Shown here in pieces: positions 43,841-52,977 of a stretch of 59,009 bases of DNA (the first letter of the stretch is position 1; each line of letters begins with the position of its first letter). Source of the stretch: an uncultured Ilumatobacter sp. (GTDB taxonomy: Bacteria > Actinomycetota > Acidimicrobiia > Acidimicrobiales > Ilumatobacteraceae); contig CAJQPY010000018.1 in the NCBI GenBank assembly GCA_905480335.1, positions 1 through 59,009 of the forward strand, given 5' to 3'. A program made the position numbers and the translations under genes. The notes beneath the pieces were generated by a model. The model did no database searches, was not told where the DNA came from, and worked only from the letters and a program-made list of their open reading frames with translations.

Positions 43841-45250
43841 GTGACCGATCTGTCCATCGCCCACGACATCGCCACCCCCGAGGCGGCCGGTACACCGGGG
43901 GGAGGCGGTAGCGATAGCAGGCCACCGGCGACCCGAACACGACTCGTCGTCGACACGTCAGTACTGATCGCAGACCCCGGCTGCGTACTGGACTTCAGTG
44001 AAGTCGACGTCGTCGTCCCCCTCACCGTCGTCGAGGAGTTGGACGGCCTCAAGAGCCGCTCAGACGACGTCGGACGGGCCGCACGCACCGCGCTACGAAC
44101 CCTCGAGGAATTGCGGATCGCGCACGGTGGGTCACTCGCCGAGCCCGTTCCGACAGGCACGGGCAGCGCCACCCTGCAGATCGAGATCAACAACATTCGC
44201 AAACATCTGCTGATCGAACACGGACTCGATCCGGCGATCCCCGACAACCGGATCATCGGCGCAGCAATCGGCCAGTCCGATTTTGGGCCGACCACGATGG
44301 TGAGCAACGACGCCGCGCTGCGGATCAAAGCCGCCCACCTCGGCGTCGATGCCACCGAGCACACACCAACCCGCTCCAACCATGTCGCCGCACCAATCGG
44401 TTGGACGACGATCGATACTGCTTTCGAGAAAATCGACTGCCTCTATGCGGCCGGGGCGATCGCACTCGACGCAGTCGCCAGCCCATCCGAGCACCCAAGC
44501 GAGAACGAGTTTGCAGTCCTCCGATCCGGGTCTCAGTCGGCGCTCGTTCGCACCATCGGTGACGAATTTCTTTTGCTTGGACACCAAAGTGCCGAGCCAT
44601 GGGGGCTTCGCCCACGGAACAAAGAGCAGCGATTCGCTCTCGAACTCTTACTTGACCCTGATGTCTCAGTGATTGCGCTCGATGGTCGCGCCGGCACCGG
44701 CAAGACACTCCTCGCCATCGCTGCTGGACTCGAGATGGTTGTCGAGCAGCAACAGTACGAGCGACTGGCGGTCTACCGACCCCTCGTCCCCGTCGGCCGA
44801 GCCGACGTGGGTTTCCTCCCCGGCGGACTCGACGAGAAGCTTGATCCCTGGATGTCGGCGATTCACGACGCAATCGTGGCACTCAGCGATCACAGCGACA
44901 GCCACGACGCCCGGGGGCTAATTGACGAGCTCACGGACCGTGGGCAACTTTCGCTCGAATCAGTGACCTTTCTCCGTGGCCGCTCGTTGCAACGTCAGAT
45001 GATCCTCATCGACGAAGCCCAGAACCTAGAACCGACGACACTTCGCACGATCCTCACCCGAGTCGGCGAGGGCACCAAGGTGATATTCACTGGCGATACG
45101 AGCCAGATCGACGCGCCCTACCTCGGTGAGAACAACAACGCCCTGAGCGTGCTCACCTCTGCCTTCGCCGACCAACACTGTTTCGGTCACATCACCCTCA
45201 CCGCGTGCGAACGCAGCAACGTTGCGAGCCTCGCCGCCGAACTCCTCTGA
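43841..45250 (+). CDS. PhoH2: PIN domain fused to PhoH ATPase
   Basis: 469 residues from a GTG with AGGAG six bases upstream. Residues about 35-165 are a PIN nuclease domain with acidic residues in LVVDTSVLIADPG, VVEELDGLKSR and DNRIIGAA. The PhoH ATPase follows with Walker A in DGRAGTGKTLLAIAAGLE near residue 285 and Walker B in ILIDEAQNLEP. PhoH2 proteins of mycobacteria are ATP-dependent RNA helicase/nucleases. The open frame extends upstream by 24 codons without a ribosome site. The gene faces away from the HIT remnant. Confidence 0.93.
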   Translation: MTDLSIAHDIATPEAAGTPGGGGSDSRPPATRTRLVVDTSVLIADPGCVLDFSEVDVVVPLTVVEELDGLKSRSDDVGRAARTALRTLEELRIAHGGSLAEPVPTGTGSATLQIEINNIRKHLLIEHGLDPAIPDNRIIGAAIGQSDFGPTTMVSNDAALRIKAAHLGVDATEHTPTRSNHVAAPIGWTTIDTAFEKIDCLYAAGAIALDAVASPSEHPSENEFAVLRSGSQSALVRTIGDEFLLLGHQSAEPWGLRPRNKEQRFALELLLDPDVSVIALDGRAGTGKTLLAIAAGLEMVVEQQQYERLAVYRPLVPVGRADVGFLPGGLDEKLDPWMSAIHDAIVALSDHSDSHDARGLIDELTDRGQLSLESVTFLRGRSLQRQMILIDEAQNLEPTTLRTILTRVGEGTKVIFTGDTSQIDAPYLGENNNALSVLTSAFADQHCFGHITLTACERSNVASLAAELL

Positions 45251-45278
45251 CACGCATCCCGTCGGCAGTCCCGATCTT

Positions 45279-45307
45279 CAGGCGGTCGTACGGATAACGA
45301 CCGCCTG
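45279..45307 (+). terminator. Hairpin after phoH2
   Basis: CAGGCGGTCGT (45279-45289) and ACGACCGCCTG (45297-45307) form a perfect 11-bp stem with a 7-base loop, 29 bases after the phoH2 stop. There is no U-run, as is common for actinobacterial terminators. Confidence 0.65.
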
Positions 45308-45336
45308 CCCGCGATGTTTGCAAATCACCTAAATTT

Positions 45337-45370
45337 CATTTAGTGTTAAATGGACTTGACCCCCCGGTCA
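45337..45370 (+). promoter_or_regulatory. Two palindromes in the whiB promoter region
   Basis: CATTTA-GTGT-TAAATG (45337-45352) and TGACC-CCCC-GGTCA (45357-45370) are perfect inverted repeats with 4-base spacers. The second overlaps a possible -35 TTGACC (45356-45361) with TCAATT about 18 bases downstream. They are candidate operators for whiB. Confidence 0.45.
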
Positions 45371-45406
45371 GACGAGTGCTCAATTCCTAAGGGCTAAGGA
45401 GCCGGC

Positions 45407-45733
45407 ATGGCCATCATCGAAATCGAAACCCATCGTGATCTGAGCGTCGGGGCTTCCGATAATGAGTGGCGGGAGCGCGCCAACTGCAAGGGAGACACCC
45501 GACTCTTCTTCCCGCCGAAAGCCGAACGACCGCAGGCTCGGGCCCGACGTGAAGCAAAGGCTCAACGCCTATGCGAATCCTGCCCTGTTGGCGAGCCGTG
45601 CCGCGAGTTTGCCCGAGATAATCGCGAGTACGGCTTTTGGGCCGGCGAGTCCGAAGAAGACCGTCACTTGCTCGGGTTCACTGTGTCGGCACCGATCGGC
45701 ATCCGGGCGCGGCACCACGACCCCGCCTGCTAA
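45407..45733 (+). CDS. WhiB-family iron-sulfur transcription regulator
   Basis: 108 residues with AAGGAG upstream of the ATG. Four cysteines (Cys27, 56, 59, 65; ANCKGD and LCESCPVGEPC) hold a [4Fe-4S] cluster in the Wbl pattern C-x28-C-x2-C-x5-C. The turn EYGFWAGESEEDR is a variant of the usual GVWGG motif. Wbl proteins bind the principal sigma factor and regulate development or redox responses. It stands alone between phoH2 and a DnaQ-like exonuclease. The subfamily (WhiB1, 2 and so on) is not assigned. Confidence 0.94.
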   Translation: MAIIEIETHRDLSVGASDNEWRERANCKGDTRLFFPPKAERPQARARREAKAQRLCESCPVGEPCREFARDNREYGFWAGESEEDRHLLGFTVSAPIGIRARHHDPAC

Positions 45734-45872
45734 CGCAACGCCGGTCCGCACTGGTGCGCCCCTAAGCGCTCGCACATGAGGTGCATGCGGCTCGCACACT
45801 GGGACTGCGTTGAATGTTTTCGTCACCACCCAGGCGCGCATCGACGTTCTTAAAGATGCGACACCCCCTGTC

Positions 45873-45885
45873 TATGGTAGTGATC
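45873..45885 (+). promoter_or_regulatory. Leaderless -10 box of the exonuclease gene
   Basis: TATGGT at 45873-45878 is 7 nt before the ATG at 45886. Confidence 0.45.
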
Positions 45886-46485
45886 ATGGCCCTCCCGAAC
45901 TTCGCCGTCGTCGACGTCGAAACCTCCGGGTTAGATGTGCGCCGCCATCGGGTTCTCCAGCTAGCCGTCGTCACGGTCAATGCCGACGGGTCCGTGATTG
46001 ACGAGTGGGACACCTTCGTCAAGCTGCGTTGGCCGATGGGGCGTGTCGGACCCACTCACATCCACGGCATCTCCCGGCCGATGCTCAAACACGCGCCCAC
46101 CATCGACGTGGTCCTCAACGAACTCGATCGACGGATCGGCGACTCAATGTTCGTAGCGCACAACGCCCGCTTCGACGGAGAATTTCTTCTCAACGCCACG
46201 CGACGCAGTCGCTCGAATACCACTCTCCCCACCACGCTCAAACGGCGGTTGTGTACGTTGCGCATGTCTAGGCAGCTTGATCCGGAACGAGTCTGCTCGC
46301 ATCGACTCACCGACCTCTGCGATCGCTACGACATCACTCTCGACCGTCCTCACGAGGCACGCTCTGATGCCCTCGCGACTGCGACTCTGCTGCCACACCT
46401 GCTGCGCGCCCACGACGTGAACGACGTCGACGACCTCGAGCCATTCCTTGACCGCATCGCTCATCCCGCACGCTTCAGCAGCTGA
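45886..46485 (+). CDS. DnaQ-like 3'-5' exonuclease (DEDDh)
   Basis: 199 residues. The three exonuclease motifs are visible: Exo I FAVVDVETSGLD (Asp10, Glu12), Exo II VAHNARFDGEFL, and Exo III PHEARSDALATATLLPHLL with the catalytic His and Asp. GPTHIHGISRPML is shared with DNA polymerase III epsilon-type domains. It is a stand-alone domain, not fused to a polymerase. It likely trims 3' ends of DNA or RNA. It converges on pafC, six bases away. The nearby pafBC pair hints at a DNA-damage connection, which is inference only. Confidence 0.9.
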   Translation: MALPNFAVVDVETSGLDVRRHRVLQLAVVTVNADGSVIDEWDTFVKLRWPMGRVGPTHIHGISRPMLKHAPTIDVVLNELDRRIGDSMFVAHNARFDGEFLLNATRRSRSNTTLPTTLKRRLCTLRMSRQLDPERVCSHRLTDLCDRYDITLDRPHEARSDALATATLLPHLLRAHDVNDVDDLEPFLDRIAHPARFSS

Positions 46486-46491
46486 TCGACG

Positions 46492-47475
46492 TCAGTCGTA
46501 ATTGGCAAGCATCGTGGCCGCCAGACGGCGAGCACCGGCGCCGCCATCACGCGGCTGCCGCACCTCGGCATGCGGCCCGAGCCGCACCAGCAGCCGATCG
46601 AGCCACCACTGGCTGGCCACGGGAAGCACGACGTCGACCGAATCGAACGTATGACCTCCTCTGCCGACGACAGGCTCGACCGTGTCGACGGGATACTGCT
46701 CGATGATCCACTGGGCCGCAGGCGCAAGACGGAGTCGTGCTCGCGGCAAGTCGACATCGGAGAAGAACGAATCCGGAGCACTGGCATCCGGGTCGAGTGG
46801 ATGCGTTGCGCCGGTCCTCGTCACCGACTCGATGCGGTCGATGCGAAACGTTCGGCGTTCACCCGAGCGATCATCGTCGGCAAGCAAGTACCAGTTCCCT
46901 GAACTGGCAAACACATGTCGGGGAATGATTGTTCTCTCAGATGCGTGGCCACGCGACTGTGAGTAGTACTCGATGTGCAGTTCAGCTCCGACAGTGACAT
47001 CGTCGATCAGGTCCGCAGCTGCCGCAGGGCGCTCAAGGTCGACCACGACCCCTGCGGTCCTGTCGGAGTCTGTATCGAGACCCGCTTGCCCGAGCGCATC
47101 GGCAAGCTTTGCCAGGCCGCGGGCGAGCGGACCGTCGGCATCCGCGCCCGGAAGTTCCATCGCCGCTCGCGCCGAGGCAAGCAGTCCGAAGCCCTCGAGT
47201 GCTGTAAGTCGCAATGGACGAGTAAAAAGTCGGGGAACGCCCACAAACACCATGCCCTCGTCGACGAATACGTCGATCATCTCGTCGACGTAAGGAGGTA
47301 GACCACACATGGCAACGAGTTCCAGATCTTTCGTAACCTGTGCCTCGGTTAGGCCAAATCGCTCGGCGACGTCGGCGAGCGGCACCTCGCCCGCCTCCAT
47401 CAACCATGGCAACATGACAAGCAACTGCCGAAGTCTGTCCTGGGCGTTACGCGGACCGACGCGGTTGGCAGTCAT
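46492..47475 (-). CDS. pafC: PafC-like WYL-domain regulator
   Basis: 327 residues from the ATG at 47475, overlapping the upstream pafB by 4 bases (ATGA). The N-terminal winged-helix domain reads RNAQDRLRQLLVMLPWL and PLADVAERFGLTEAQVTKDL. A WYL domain follows (HIEYYSQSRGHASERTI, NWYLLADDDRSGERRTFRIDRI), and a C-terminal WCX extension. With PafB it forms the heteromeric activator of the LexA-independent DNA damage response in actinobacteria, where the WYL domains sense single-stranded DNA. The usual proteasome genes are absent from this window. Confidence 0.9.
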   Translation of the reverse strand: MTANRVGPRNAQDRLRQLLVMLPWLMEAGEVPLADVAERFGLTEAQVTKDLELVAMCGLPPYVDEMIDVFVDEGMVFVGVPRLFTRPLRLTALEGFGLLASARAAMELPGADADGPLARGLAKLADALGQAGLDTDSDRTAGVVVDLERPAAAADLIDDVTVGAELHIEYYSQSRGHASERTIIPRHVFASSGNWYLLADDDRSGERRTFRIDRIESVTRTGATHPLDPDASAPDSFFSDVDLPRARLRLAPAAQWIIEQYPVDTVEPVVGRGGHTFDSVDVVLPVASQWWLDRLLVRLGPHAEVRQPRDGGAGARRLAATMLANYD

Positions 47476-48437
47476 CGGGGGCCCGCCGAAGTATCGACAG
47501 GACCAGCGACCTGGTGCAGCCACGTCACGATGTCGTTGCGAACGTGCGGTGGGTCGAGGACCACGGCATGGTCGACTAAGCCAATAAGCCACGAGCGGAA
47601 AGCATCGAGATTGGTCGCAGGGACCATCACATGGATCGATCCGTCGGGTTCTCGGGACATCACCCGCTCGGTTCCGAGTTCTCGTTCAGCTGCGGCGGAG
47701 CGGGCGGCCGACACTCGAACAGTCGCTTCGACCGCATCATCAACGGCATGGCCGATCTGCTTCGGGTCAGCCGGAAAGGCGGACCGAGGGTCGAAGTCTG
47801 CGGGCCGTTCGAAATCGCTTGGTACACCAACTGCGATCTCGCCCTCAATGCGGTCAACTCGGAACGTTCGCTTGGCATCTCGTCGTCGGTCGTGACCGAC
47901 CAGATACCAAAATCCACCGCGCAGCAGAACCCCCCATGGCTCGACGGTGCGTTGCTGCTCGCGGTAGCCGAACGTCACCGTCGACCGTGATGCCACTGCC
48001 GAACGGATCGGGGGAAGCTCAGGGCGGTCGGGCAGCACTGCCGACACCGGCGGGCGGTCGACCGAACCGACCCCGCCGCCGAGCTTGAGGATCGCATCAC
48101 GTCCGACGCCGGATTCGGTTCTGACCGTTGCCACCGCCACCTGCAATGCGCGCATCTCATCGGGCGCGAGGTCGAGATCATTGAGCTCGTAACTCGCCCG
48201 ATCGATGCGATATCGCGTCTGACCGGCGTACTGATCTCCGGCTTGGATCTCCATCTCGATCGGCACGCCGATCTCGCGAAGCGCGAGTTTGTCGCGCTCG
48301 AACGCCTGACGGCGTGCCTTCTCATCCTCGGGGTACTGCCCGTCGAGCGCCGACGCGATCTCTCGCAGCGACAACCCAGTGCGAGTTTCCAGCAGCACCG
48401 CCAGCAAATTCGTCAGTCGCTCCACCCGATCGGCCAT
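47472..48437 (-). CDS. pafB: PafB-like WYL-domain regulator
   Basis: 321 residues. The N-terminal helix-turn-helix (MADRVERLTNLLAVLLETRT and LSLREIASALDGQYP) is followed by a WYL domain with TFGYREQQRTVEPWGVLLRG, FWYLVGHDRRRDAKRTF and RVDRIEG. The C-terminal WCX domain completes the usual PafB architecture. TATCCT lies 8 nt before the ATG. It is coupled to pafC, which it partners. sufS is divergent from it, with about 60 bases between the start codons. Confidence 0.9.
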   Translation of the reverse strand: MADRVERLTNLLAVLLETRTGLSLREIASALDGQYPEDEKARRQAFERDKLALREIGVPIEMEIQAGDQYAGQTRYRIDRASYELNDLDLAPDEMRALQVAVATVRTESGVGRDAILKLGGGVGSVDRPPVSAVLPDRPELPPIRSAVASRSTVTFGYREQQRTVEPWGVLLRGGFWYLVGHDRRRDAKRTFRVDRIEGEIAVGVPSDFERPADFDPRSAFPADPKQIGHAVDDAVEATVRVSAARSAAAERELGTERVMSREPDGSIHVMVPATNLDAFRSWLIGLVDHAVVLDPPHVRNDIVTWLHQVAGPVDTSAGPR

Positions 48438-48488
48438 TACTGATCAGGATACGTCGTGTGACCAGGCCGGGCGCAGCGATCTCACCCG

Positions 48489-48500
48489 TACAATGTGGTC
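48489..48500 (+). promoter_or_regulatory. Leaderless -10 box upstream of sufS
   Basis: TACAAT at 48489-48494 is exactly 6 nt before an ATG at 48501. That ATG is not in the sufS frame and opens the 35-codon leader ORF. Confidence 0.5.
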
Positions 48501-48608
48501 ATGGCTGCCCCCCTGCCTAATGTCAACGATCTGTACGTTCGAACCGTCGAGCGATGTCCCTTCGGTGCAACTCGAGAAGCAGGTACCCCGATGTCGGCGG
48601 TGCGCTGA
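48501..48608 (+). CDS. 35-aa leader ORF upstream of sufS
   Basis: An ORF with an ideal leaderless promoter, reading MAAPLPNVNDLYVRT and then VERCPFGATREAGTPMSAVR. Its TGA (48606-48608) is one base before the GTG of sufS at 48610, the arrangement of translational coupling. It could be a regulatory leader peptide, a coupling ORF or a small protein. No homologue is recognised, and its single Cys is not enough for a cluster. Confidence 0.45.
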   Translation: MAAPLPNVNDLYVRTVERCPFGATREAGTPMSAVR

Positions 48609-48609
48609 A

Positions 48610-49842
48610 GTGTTCGACGTAGACGCGATCAGAGCCGAATTCCCATTGCTGACCGATCGAACTATCGATGATGCTCGGCTGATCTACCTCGACTCGGGCA
48701 ACACATCCCAAAAGCCCCGCCGAGTCATCGAAGTGATGACGACGTTCATGGAGAAGACCTACGCGCCGATCAACCGCAGCTCGTACCGGCTTGCGGGCGA
48801 GGCAACCGAGGCGTATGAGGGTGCCCGACACGCGGTTGCGCGCTTGATCAACGCGCCATCGGTCGACGAGATCGTCTTCACCAAGAACGCCACCGAGGCG
48901 ATGAACCTCATTGCCATGTCCTGGGGTCGGGCCAACCTCGGCGTCGGCGATGTGGTCGTCCTCACCCAAATGGAGCACCACGCCAACATCGTGCCATGGC
49001 AGATGCTCGCACAGGAGCGTGGAGTCGAGATCCGCTGGATCGGCCTGACCGCCGACGGTCAGCTCAATCTCTCCAATCTGGATCAGCTGCTCGACGGCGC
49101 CAAAGTGTTGTCGTTCACCGCGATGAGCAACGTGCTCGGCACTATCCCACCCACTGAGCAACTATGCGCTGCAGCTCACGCTGCGGGGGCGCTCGCAGTG
49201 GTCGACGCTTGCCAGTACGTGCCGCACAACGTCACCGACGTCCAGGCATGGGGTGCCGACCTCGTTGCATTCTCCAGCCACAAGATGTGCGGGCCGACTG
49301 GGATAGGGATGCTCTGGGGAAAGATGGAGATCCTCGATGCAATGCCGCCGTTCCTCGGCGGTGGCAATATGATCGATGCCGTCACCTACGACGGGTTCAC
49401 GACTGCACCGGTTCCGGCGAAATTCGAAGCCGGCACCCCGGCGATCATCGAAGCGGCCGGACTGACTGCAGCGATCGAGTTCCTCGAAGGCATCGGGTTG
49501 CACAACATCAGGCAGCACGAGATGCAGCTCACTCGCTACGCGCTTGACACGTTGAAGCGCCGATTCGGCGATGAGATCACCGTCTACGGACCTGACAACG
49601 TCGAAGTGCGCGGCGGCGTCTTCAGCTTTGCGTTCCGCGATCTTCACCCACACGACGTCAGCCAAGTGCTCGACGAGTCGAACGTGTGCGTACGCGCAGG
49701 CCACCACTGCGCCAAACCATTGATGAAGACACTTAAGGTCAACGCCACCACTCGCGCGAGCATCTACCTTTACAACGACGAAGCCGACATCGATGCTCTG
49801 GCCGATGGCCTCGAGGGCGCAAGCGATATTTTCAGCTTCTGA
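48610..49842 (+). CDS. sufS: SufS-type cysteine desulfurase
   Basis: 410 residues from the GTG at 48610 (FDVDAIRAEFPLL, the usual SufS opening). The PLP lysine is in VAFSSHKMCGPTGIG near residue 226 and the persulfide Cys in RAGHHCAKPLMK near 367. IYLDSGNTSQKP replaces the usual LDNAATSQKP. It takes sulfur from cysteine for Fe-S cluster assembly. The longer frame upstream has no family match. sufU follows 45 bases later; sufBCD are not in the window. Confidence 0.93.
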   Translation: MFDVDAIRAEFPLLTDRTIDDARLIYLDSGNTSQKPRRVIEVMTTFMEKTYAPINRSSYRLAGEATEAYEGARHAVARLINAPSVDEIVFTKNATEAMNLIAMSWGRANLGVGDVVVLTQMEHHANIVPWQMLAQERGVEIRWIGLTADGQLNLSNLDQLLDGAKVLSFTAMSNVLGTIPPTEQLCAAAHAAGALAVVDACQYVPHNVTDVQAWGADLVAFSSHKMCGPTGIGMLWGKMEILDAMPPFLGGGNMIDAVTYDGFTTAPVPAKFEAGTPAIIEAAGLTAAIEFLEGIGLHNIRQHEMQLTRYALDTLKRRFGDEITVYGPDNVEVRGGVFSFAFRDLHPHDVSQVLDESNVCVRAGHHCAKPLMKTLKVNATTRASIYLYNDEADIDALADGLEGASDIFSF

Positions 49843-49887
49843 TGAAAAACCAGTAATGGCACGGATTGCACCAGTCAGGAAGTCGTG

Positions 49888-50358
49888 ATGCCCGGACTCG
49901 AAGAGCTCTACCGCGAGATCATTCTCGACCACTACCGATCGCCTCGAAACCGGGGGGAGCTCGACTCCCCCCCAGCCACCAAGGTGGACGGGCAAAACCC
50001 GCTGTGCGGCGACGAGATCACCGTGTACCTCCAACTTGAGGGGTCCGGCGACAACGCCTTTGTGGCCGACGTGAAGATCGCAGGACAGGGATGCTCGATC
50101 TCCCAGTCCTCCGCGTCGATGATGACCGGTGTGATCATGGGAAAGAAGGTTGGTGAGATTCGCGCCGTCTCGCGCCGGTTCAAGTCGATGATGGGCCTCG
50201 AAGACATCGAGACCGAGGCTGGTGACGGCGAAGTCGACCTCGGAGACCTCGAGGCACTACAGGGCGTCATGAAGTTTCCGGTTCGCATCAAGTGCGCAGT
50301 TCTCGGCTGGAACACCCTCACCAGCGCACTCGACGAGGCACTCAATCCGCCCGAGTAG
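49888..50358 (+). CDS. sufU: SufU sulfur acceptor protein
   Basis: 156 residues. LEELYREIILDHYRSPRN is the classic IscU/SufU start. The zinc-binding Cys residues are in NPLCGDEI, GQGCSISQSSASMM and RIKCAVLGW, with the SufU-specific insertion between residues about 90-110 (RRFKSMMGLEDIE). It accepts persulfide from SufS at its zinc site. AGGA seven bases before the ATG at 49888 decides against the GTG at 49885. It forms an operon with sufS. Confidence 0.94.
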   Translation: MPGLEELYREIILDHYRSPRNRGELDSPPATKVDGQNPLCGDEITVYLQLEGSGDNAFVADVKIAGQGCSISQSSASMMTGVIMGKKVGEIRAVSRRFKSMMGLEDIETEAGDGEVDLGDLEALQGVMKFPVRIKCAVLGWNTLTSALDEALNPPE

Positions 50359-50453
50359 AGGTCATCATTTCCGCAGAACCTCGCTGACGCGTTCACATTT
50401 CGGCCAGTCGCCCGTTCGCCCCCGACACGCAGCGACGTCTACCTTCTCGATCG

Positions 50454-51566
50454 ATGAACGACTTCACCATGCCGTCCCACCGATCCGCAGACTTCATTCC
50501 TGCGCAGATCGACGACATTTCGGTTGCATGGCTCAACGCAGTGCTCGGTGCCGAATTCGGGACTGTCGTATCGATCGACATTGCCCACTTCGGTGAAGGG
50601 GTCGGGATTCTGGGCGAACTGGCCCGGATATCGCTGACCTACACATCGGGTGAGTCCGGGCCAACCAGCATCGTGGCCAAGTGCGCATCCTCGTCGCCCG
50701 AGAACCAGTTCCTCTCAGTCGCCATGGGCTTTTACCTGCGCGAGGTCGCGTTCTACCAACACATGGCAGACAGGGTCGAAATCCGCGTGCCTCACCCATT
50801 TCATGCAGCGGCATCCAAAACCGGCGTCCCGTTCGTGCTGCTGATTGAGGACATTGAGGAAGCCAGCACACCGAATCAACTCGATGGAATCTCCGTCGAC
50901 GAAGCTCAACGCATCATTTCGAGCGTCGTCCCGCTCCACACCCAGTTCTGGGGGGCCGCCGAGCTGACGTCGCTCGACTGGTTGCCGCCGATGAACAACG
51001 ACATGTATAAGAGCGCCCAACCGATGGCCACTGCCGCATTCCCATCCTTCGCCGAGCACTTCAGCGATCGGATCCCTGCCGACATGCTCGAGACAATCCG
51101 CGTGGCCTGCGACCGCTATGCCGAGCTACTCGACTACACGGTCTCAGTCGGAACACCCACGTTCACTCACACGGACTGTCGTGCCGAGAACTACCTCTTC
51201 GGCGGACCCGACGGCGATGACGCGACGACAATAATCGACTTCCAACTCTCGACGCGCCACGTCGGAATGTGGGACGTGACCAACCTGCTCGCCGGGTCGA
51301 TGGATCCCGACCTCCGGCGAGCCCATGAAGCCGAACTCATATCAGAATACGTCGGTCAGATCCGTGCCGCCGGAATCGACTACACGCTCGACCAGGCCAT
51401 GAAGGAGTACCGCATCAGCCTCCTGCAGCAGACGACCGCTCAGGTAATTACGAGCGATCTGCAGGGCGGCAACGACCGCGGTGCGGCACTGCTTGAACAA
51501 CTGCATCTGCGACCCGTCCTCGCTGCGATGGACAACAACGTGCACACTGTCTTGAGCGAATTCTGA
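50454..51566 (+). CDS. Aminoglycoside phosphotransferase / CHK kinase-like protein
   Basis: 370 residues. The catalytic loop is FTHTDCRAENYLFGG (HxDxxxxN type) near residue 240, and the metal-binding Asp is in IIDFQLSTRHVGMWDV. FVLLIEDIEEASTPNQ is the hinge region. The set matches ecdysteroid-kinase-like and DUF1679 relatives, which phosphorylate small molecules; it is sometimes found as a predicted 'oxidoreductase family' kinase. The substrate is not evident. TACCTT lies 8 nt before the ATG. Confidence 0.8.
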   Translation: MNDFTMPSHRSADFIPAQIDDISVAWLNAVLGAEFGTVVSIDIAHFGEGVGILGELARISLTYTSGESGPTSIVAKCASSSPENQFLSVAMGFYLREVAFYQHMADRVEIRVPHPFHAAASKTGVPFVLLIEDIEEASTPNQLDGISVDEAQRIISSVVPLHTQFWGAAELTSLDWLPPMNNDMYKSAQPMATAAFPSFAEHFSDRIPADMLETIRVACDRYAELLDYTVSVGTPTFTHTDCRAENYLFGGPDGDDATTIIDFQLSTRHVGMWDVTNLLAGSMDPDLRRAHEAELISEYVGQIRAAGIDYTLDQAMKEYRISLLQQTTAQVITSDLQGGNDRGAALLEQLHLRPVLAAMDNNVHTVLSEF

Positions 51567-51720
51567 CCGACTCGCACCTCATGAACTGGAACAGGTCAGC
51601 CGGAGCGATTTGACCTCAGCTGGCAGCAAGCGTCCGATCGAGTCATCGATAACTTGCGGTCGAGTGGAAGCCATCACCTTGTCGACGTCACGGTGCGTTA
51701 CCTCGGAGGCAAAAAGGTCC

Positions 51721-52977
51721 TCAGTCGTCGGCGGGAACGCTCGCCGGACCCGCCATAAATAGGACCGAGGTACCCACCGCGCAAAGTACAGCGGCCGACA
51801 CGTACGGGATCTTGTAAGAACCGAACACGTCAAACAGCCATCCGATGAGCAGCGGTCCACCGGCGACACCAACGATCGTGACCGCCTGCGAGCGGCCAAA
51901 AATCCGCGGGTAGTCGAGCACGCCGAAACGTTCAGCGATCAGCAGCGGCTGCATCATCAGCAGATTGCCGATCGTCATTCCAAAAAGCACGATCGACGCA
52001 AATATAAGCGCGGTCGACTGGGACAGGCCGACGCCGATCAGGGCAAGTGTCTGGATCGCCGCCACGCTGACCGTGAACCGCATCATCGGCATCCAAACCA
52101 CCAGTCGCCCACCGACAAGGCGGGCGATTACCGACGTTGCAGCGAGCGCAGTGATCGAGAATTGCGCTGTTTGCTCGTCCGTACGATCCTCAACCAGCTT
52201 CACCAACTGCTGGATGCCCCCAACCTGGGAGCCAAGTACTAGGACATATCCGTAGGTCACCGCCCGGTAAAAGCGCGTTGATAACGCGTCGGAATAGGTG
52301 GACCCAGTTGGCGTAGGAGCTTCTGATCCAACGACGAGGCGTTCGCCATCAGGAGCAAAACCGTCGACTACGGGATCGGGCCGGACGAGAAACAGCGTGA
52401 CCGGCACCATCGCTGCGACGAAGATCAATCCGAGCCATGGCGTGCTCATCGCCAGGCCATTGTCGTCGATGAGTCGCTTCGCGATTGGGGTTAGGACGAT
52501 GCCACCGACCGAGAGACCGGTCGACGCCACCGACAACGCAACTGACCGTTTGGTGTGGAACCAGCGGGTTACAACAGTTGTCGTCGGGACCAGGCCACAA
52601 AGCGCGTAGCCGATGCCGAACACGCCGTAGGCGATATACAACTGCCATTGCGCGGTGACCTGACCAACAGCGGCGAGCGATCCGCCACTGATGACAGCAC
52701 CGGCGATGATCACGGCCCGCACGTCGTATCGGGTGATCAAGCGGGCGGCAACGAGCCCGAAAAGTCCTCCGATGATGAAGAAGATCGTGACCGCAAACGA
52801 AATTGAGCCGAGGGGCCAGTCCTGCTCCTTGCTGAATGCATTCAGGTATACGGACAGGCCGTAGAACGCAAAACCCGAGTTGATCAGGAGGACAAAGAAG
52901 CACCCAGCGACGACTCGCCATCCAGGAAAGCTGCTTAATGAATTTGTGCTCGTCGGCTGATCAGTCGCTGAGGTCAT
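51721..52977 (-). CDS. MFS transporter, oxalate/formate antiporter-like
   Basis: 418 residues with twelve predicted helices in two bundles and a central loop near 195-225. The start FPGWRVVAGCFFVLLINSG and GFGIGYALCGLVPTTTVVTRWF resemble the OFA/monocarboxylate branch of the major facilitator superfamily, which moves organic anions. The start overlaps the end of the pterin dehydratase gene by 17 bases, so the two are coupled. The substrate is unknown. Confidence 0.87.
   Translation of the reverse strand: MTSATDQPTSTNSLSSFPGWRVVAGCFFVLLINSGFAFYGLSVYLNAFSKEQDWPLGSISFAVTIFFIIGGLFGLVAARLITRYDVRAVIIAGAVISGGSLAAVGQVTAQWQLYIAYGVFGIGYALCGLVPTTTVVTRWFHTKRSVALSVASTGLSVGGIVLTPIAKRLIDDNGLAMSTPWLGLIFVAAMVPVTLFLVRPDPVVDGFAPDGERLVVGSEAPTPTGSTYSDALSTRFYRAVTYGYVLVLGSQVGGIQQLVKLVEDRTDEQTAQFSITALAATSVIARLVGGRLVVWMPMMRFTVSVAAIQTLALIGVGLSQSTALIFASIVLFGMTIGNLLMMQPLLIAERFGVLDYPRIFGRSQAVTIVGVAGGPLLIGWLFDVFGSYKIPYVSAAVLCAVGTSVLFMAGPASVPADD

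Noticed and set aside
48379..48609. N-terminal extension of SufS in frame
   Set aside because: 77 extra residues without family match, overlapping the start of divergent pafB; SufS proteins begin at about the GTG at 48610.
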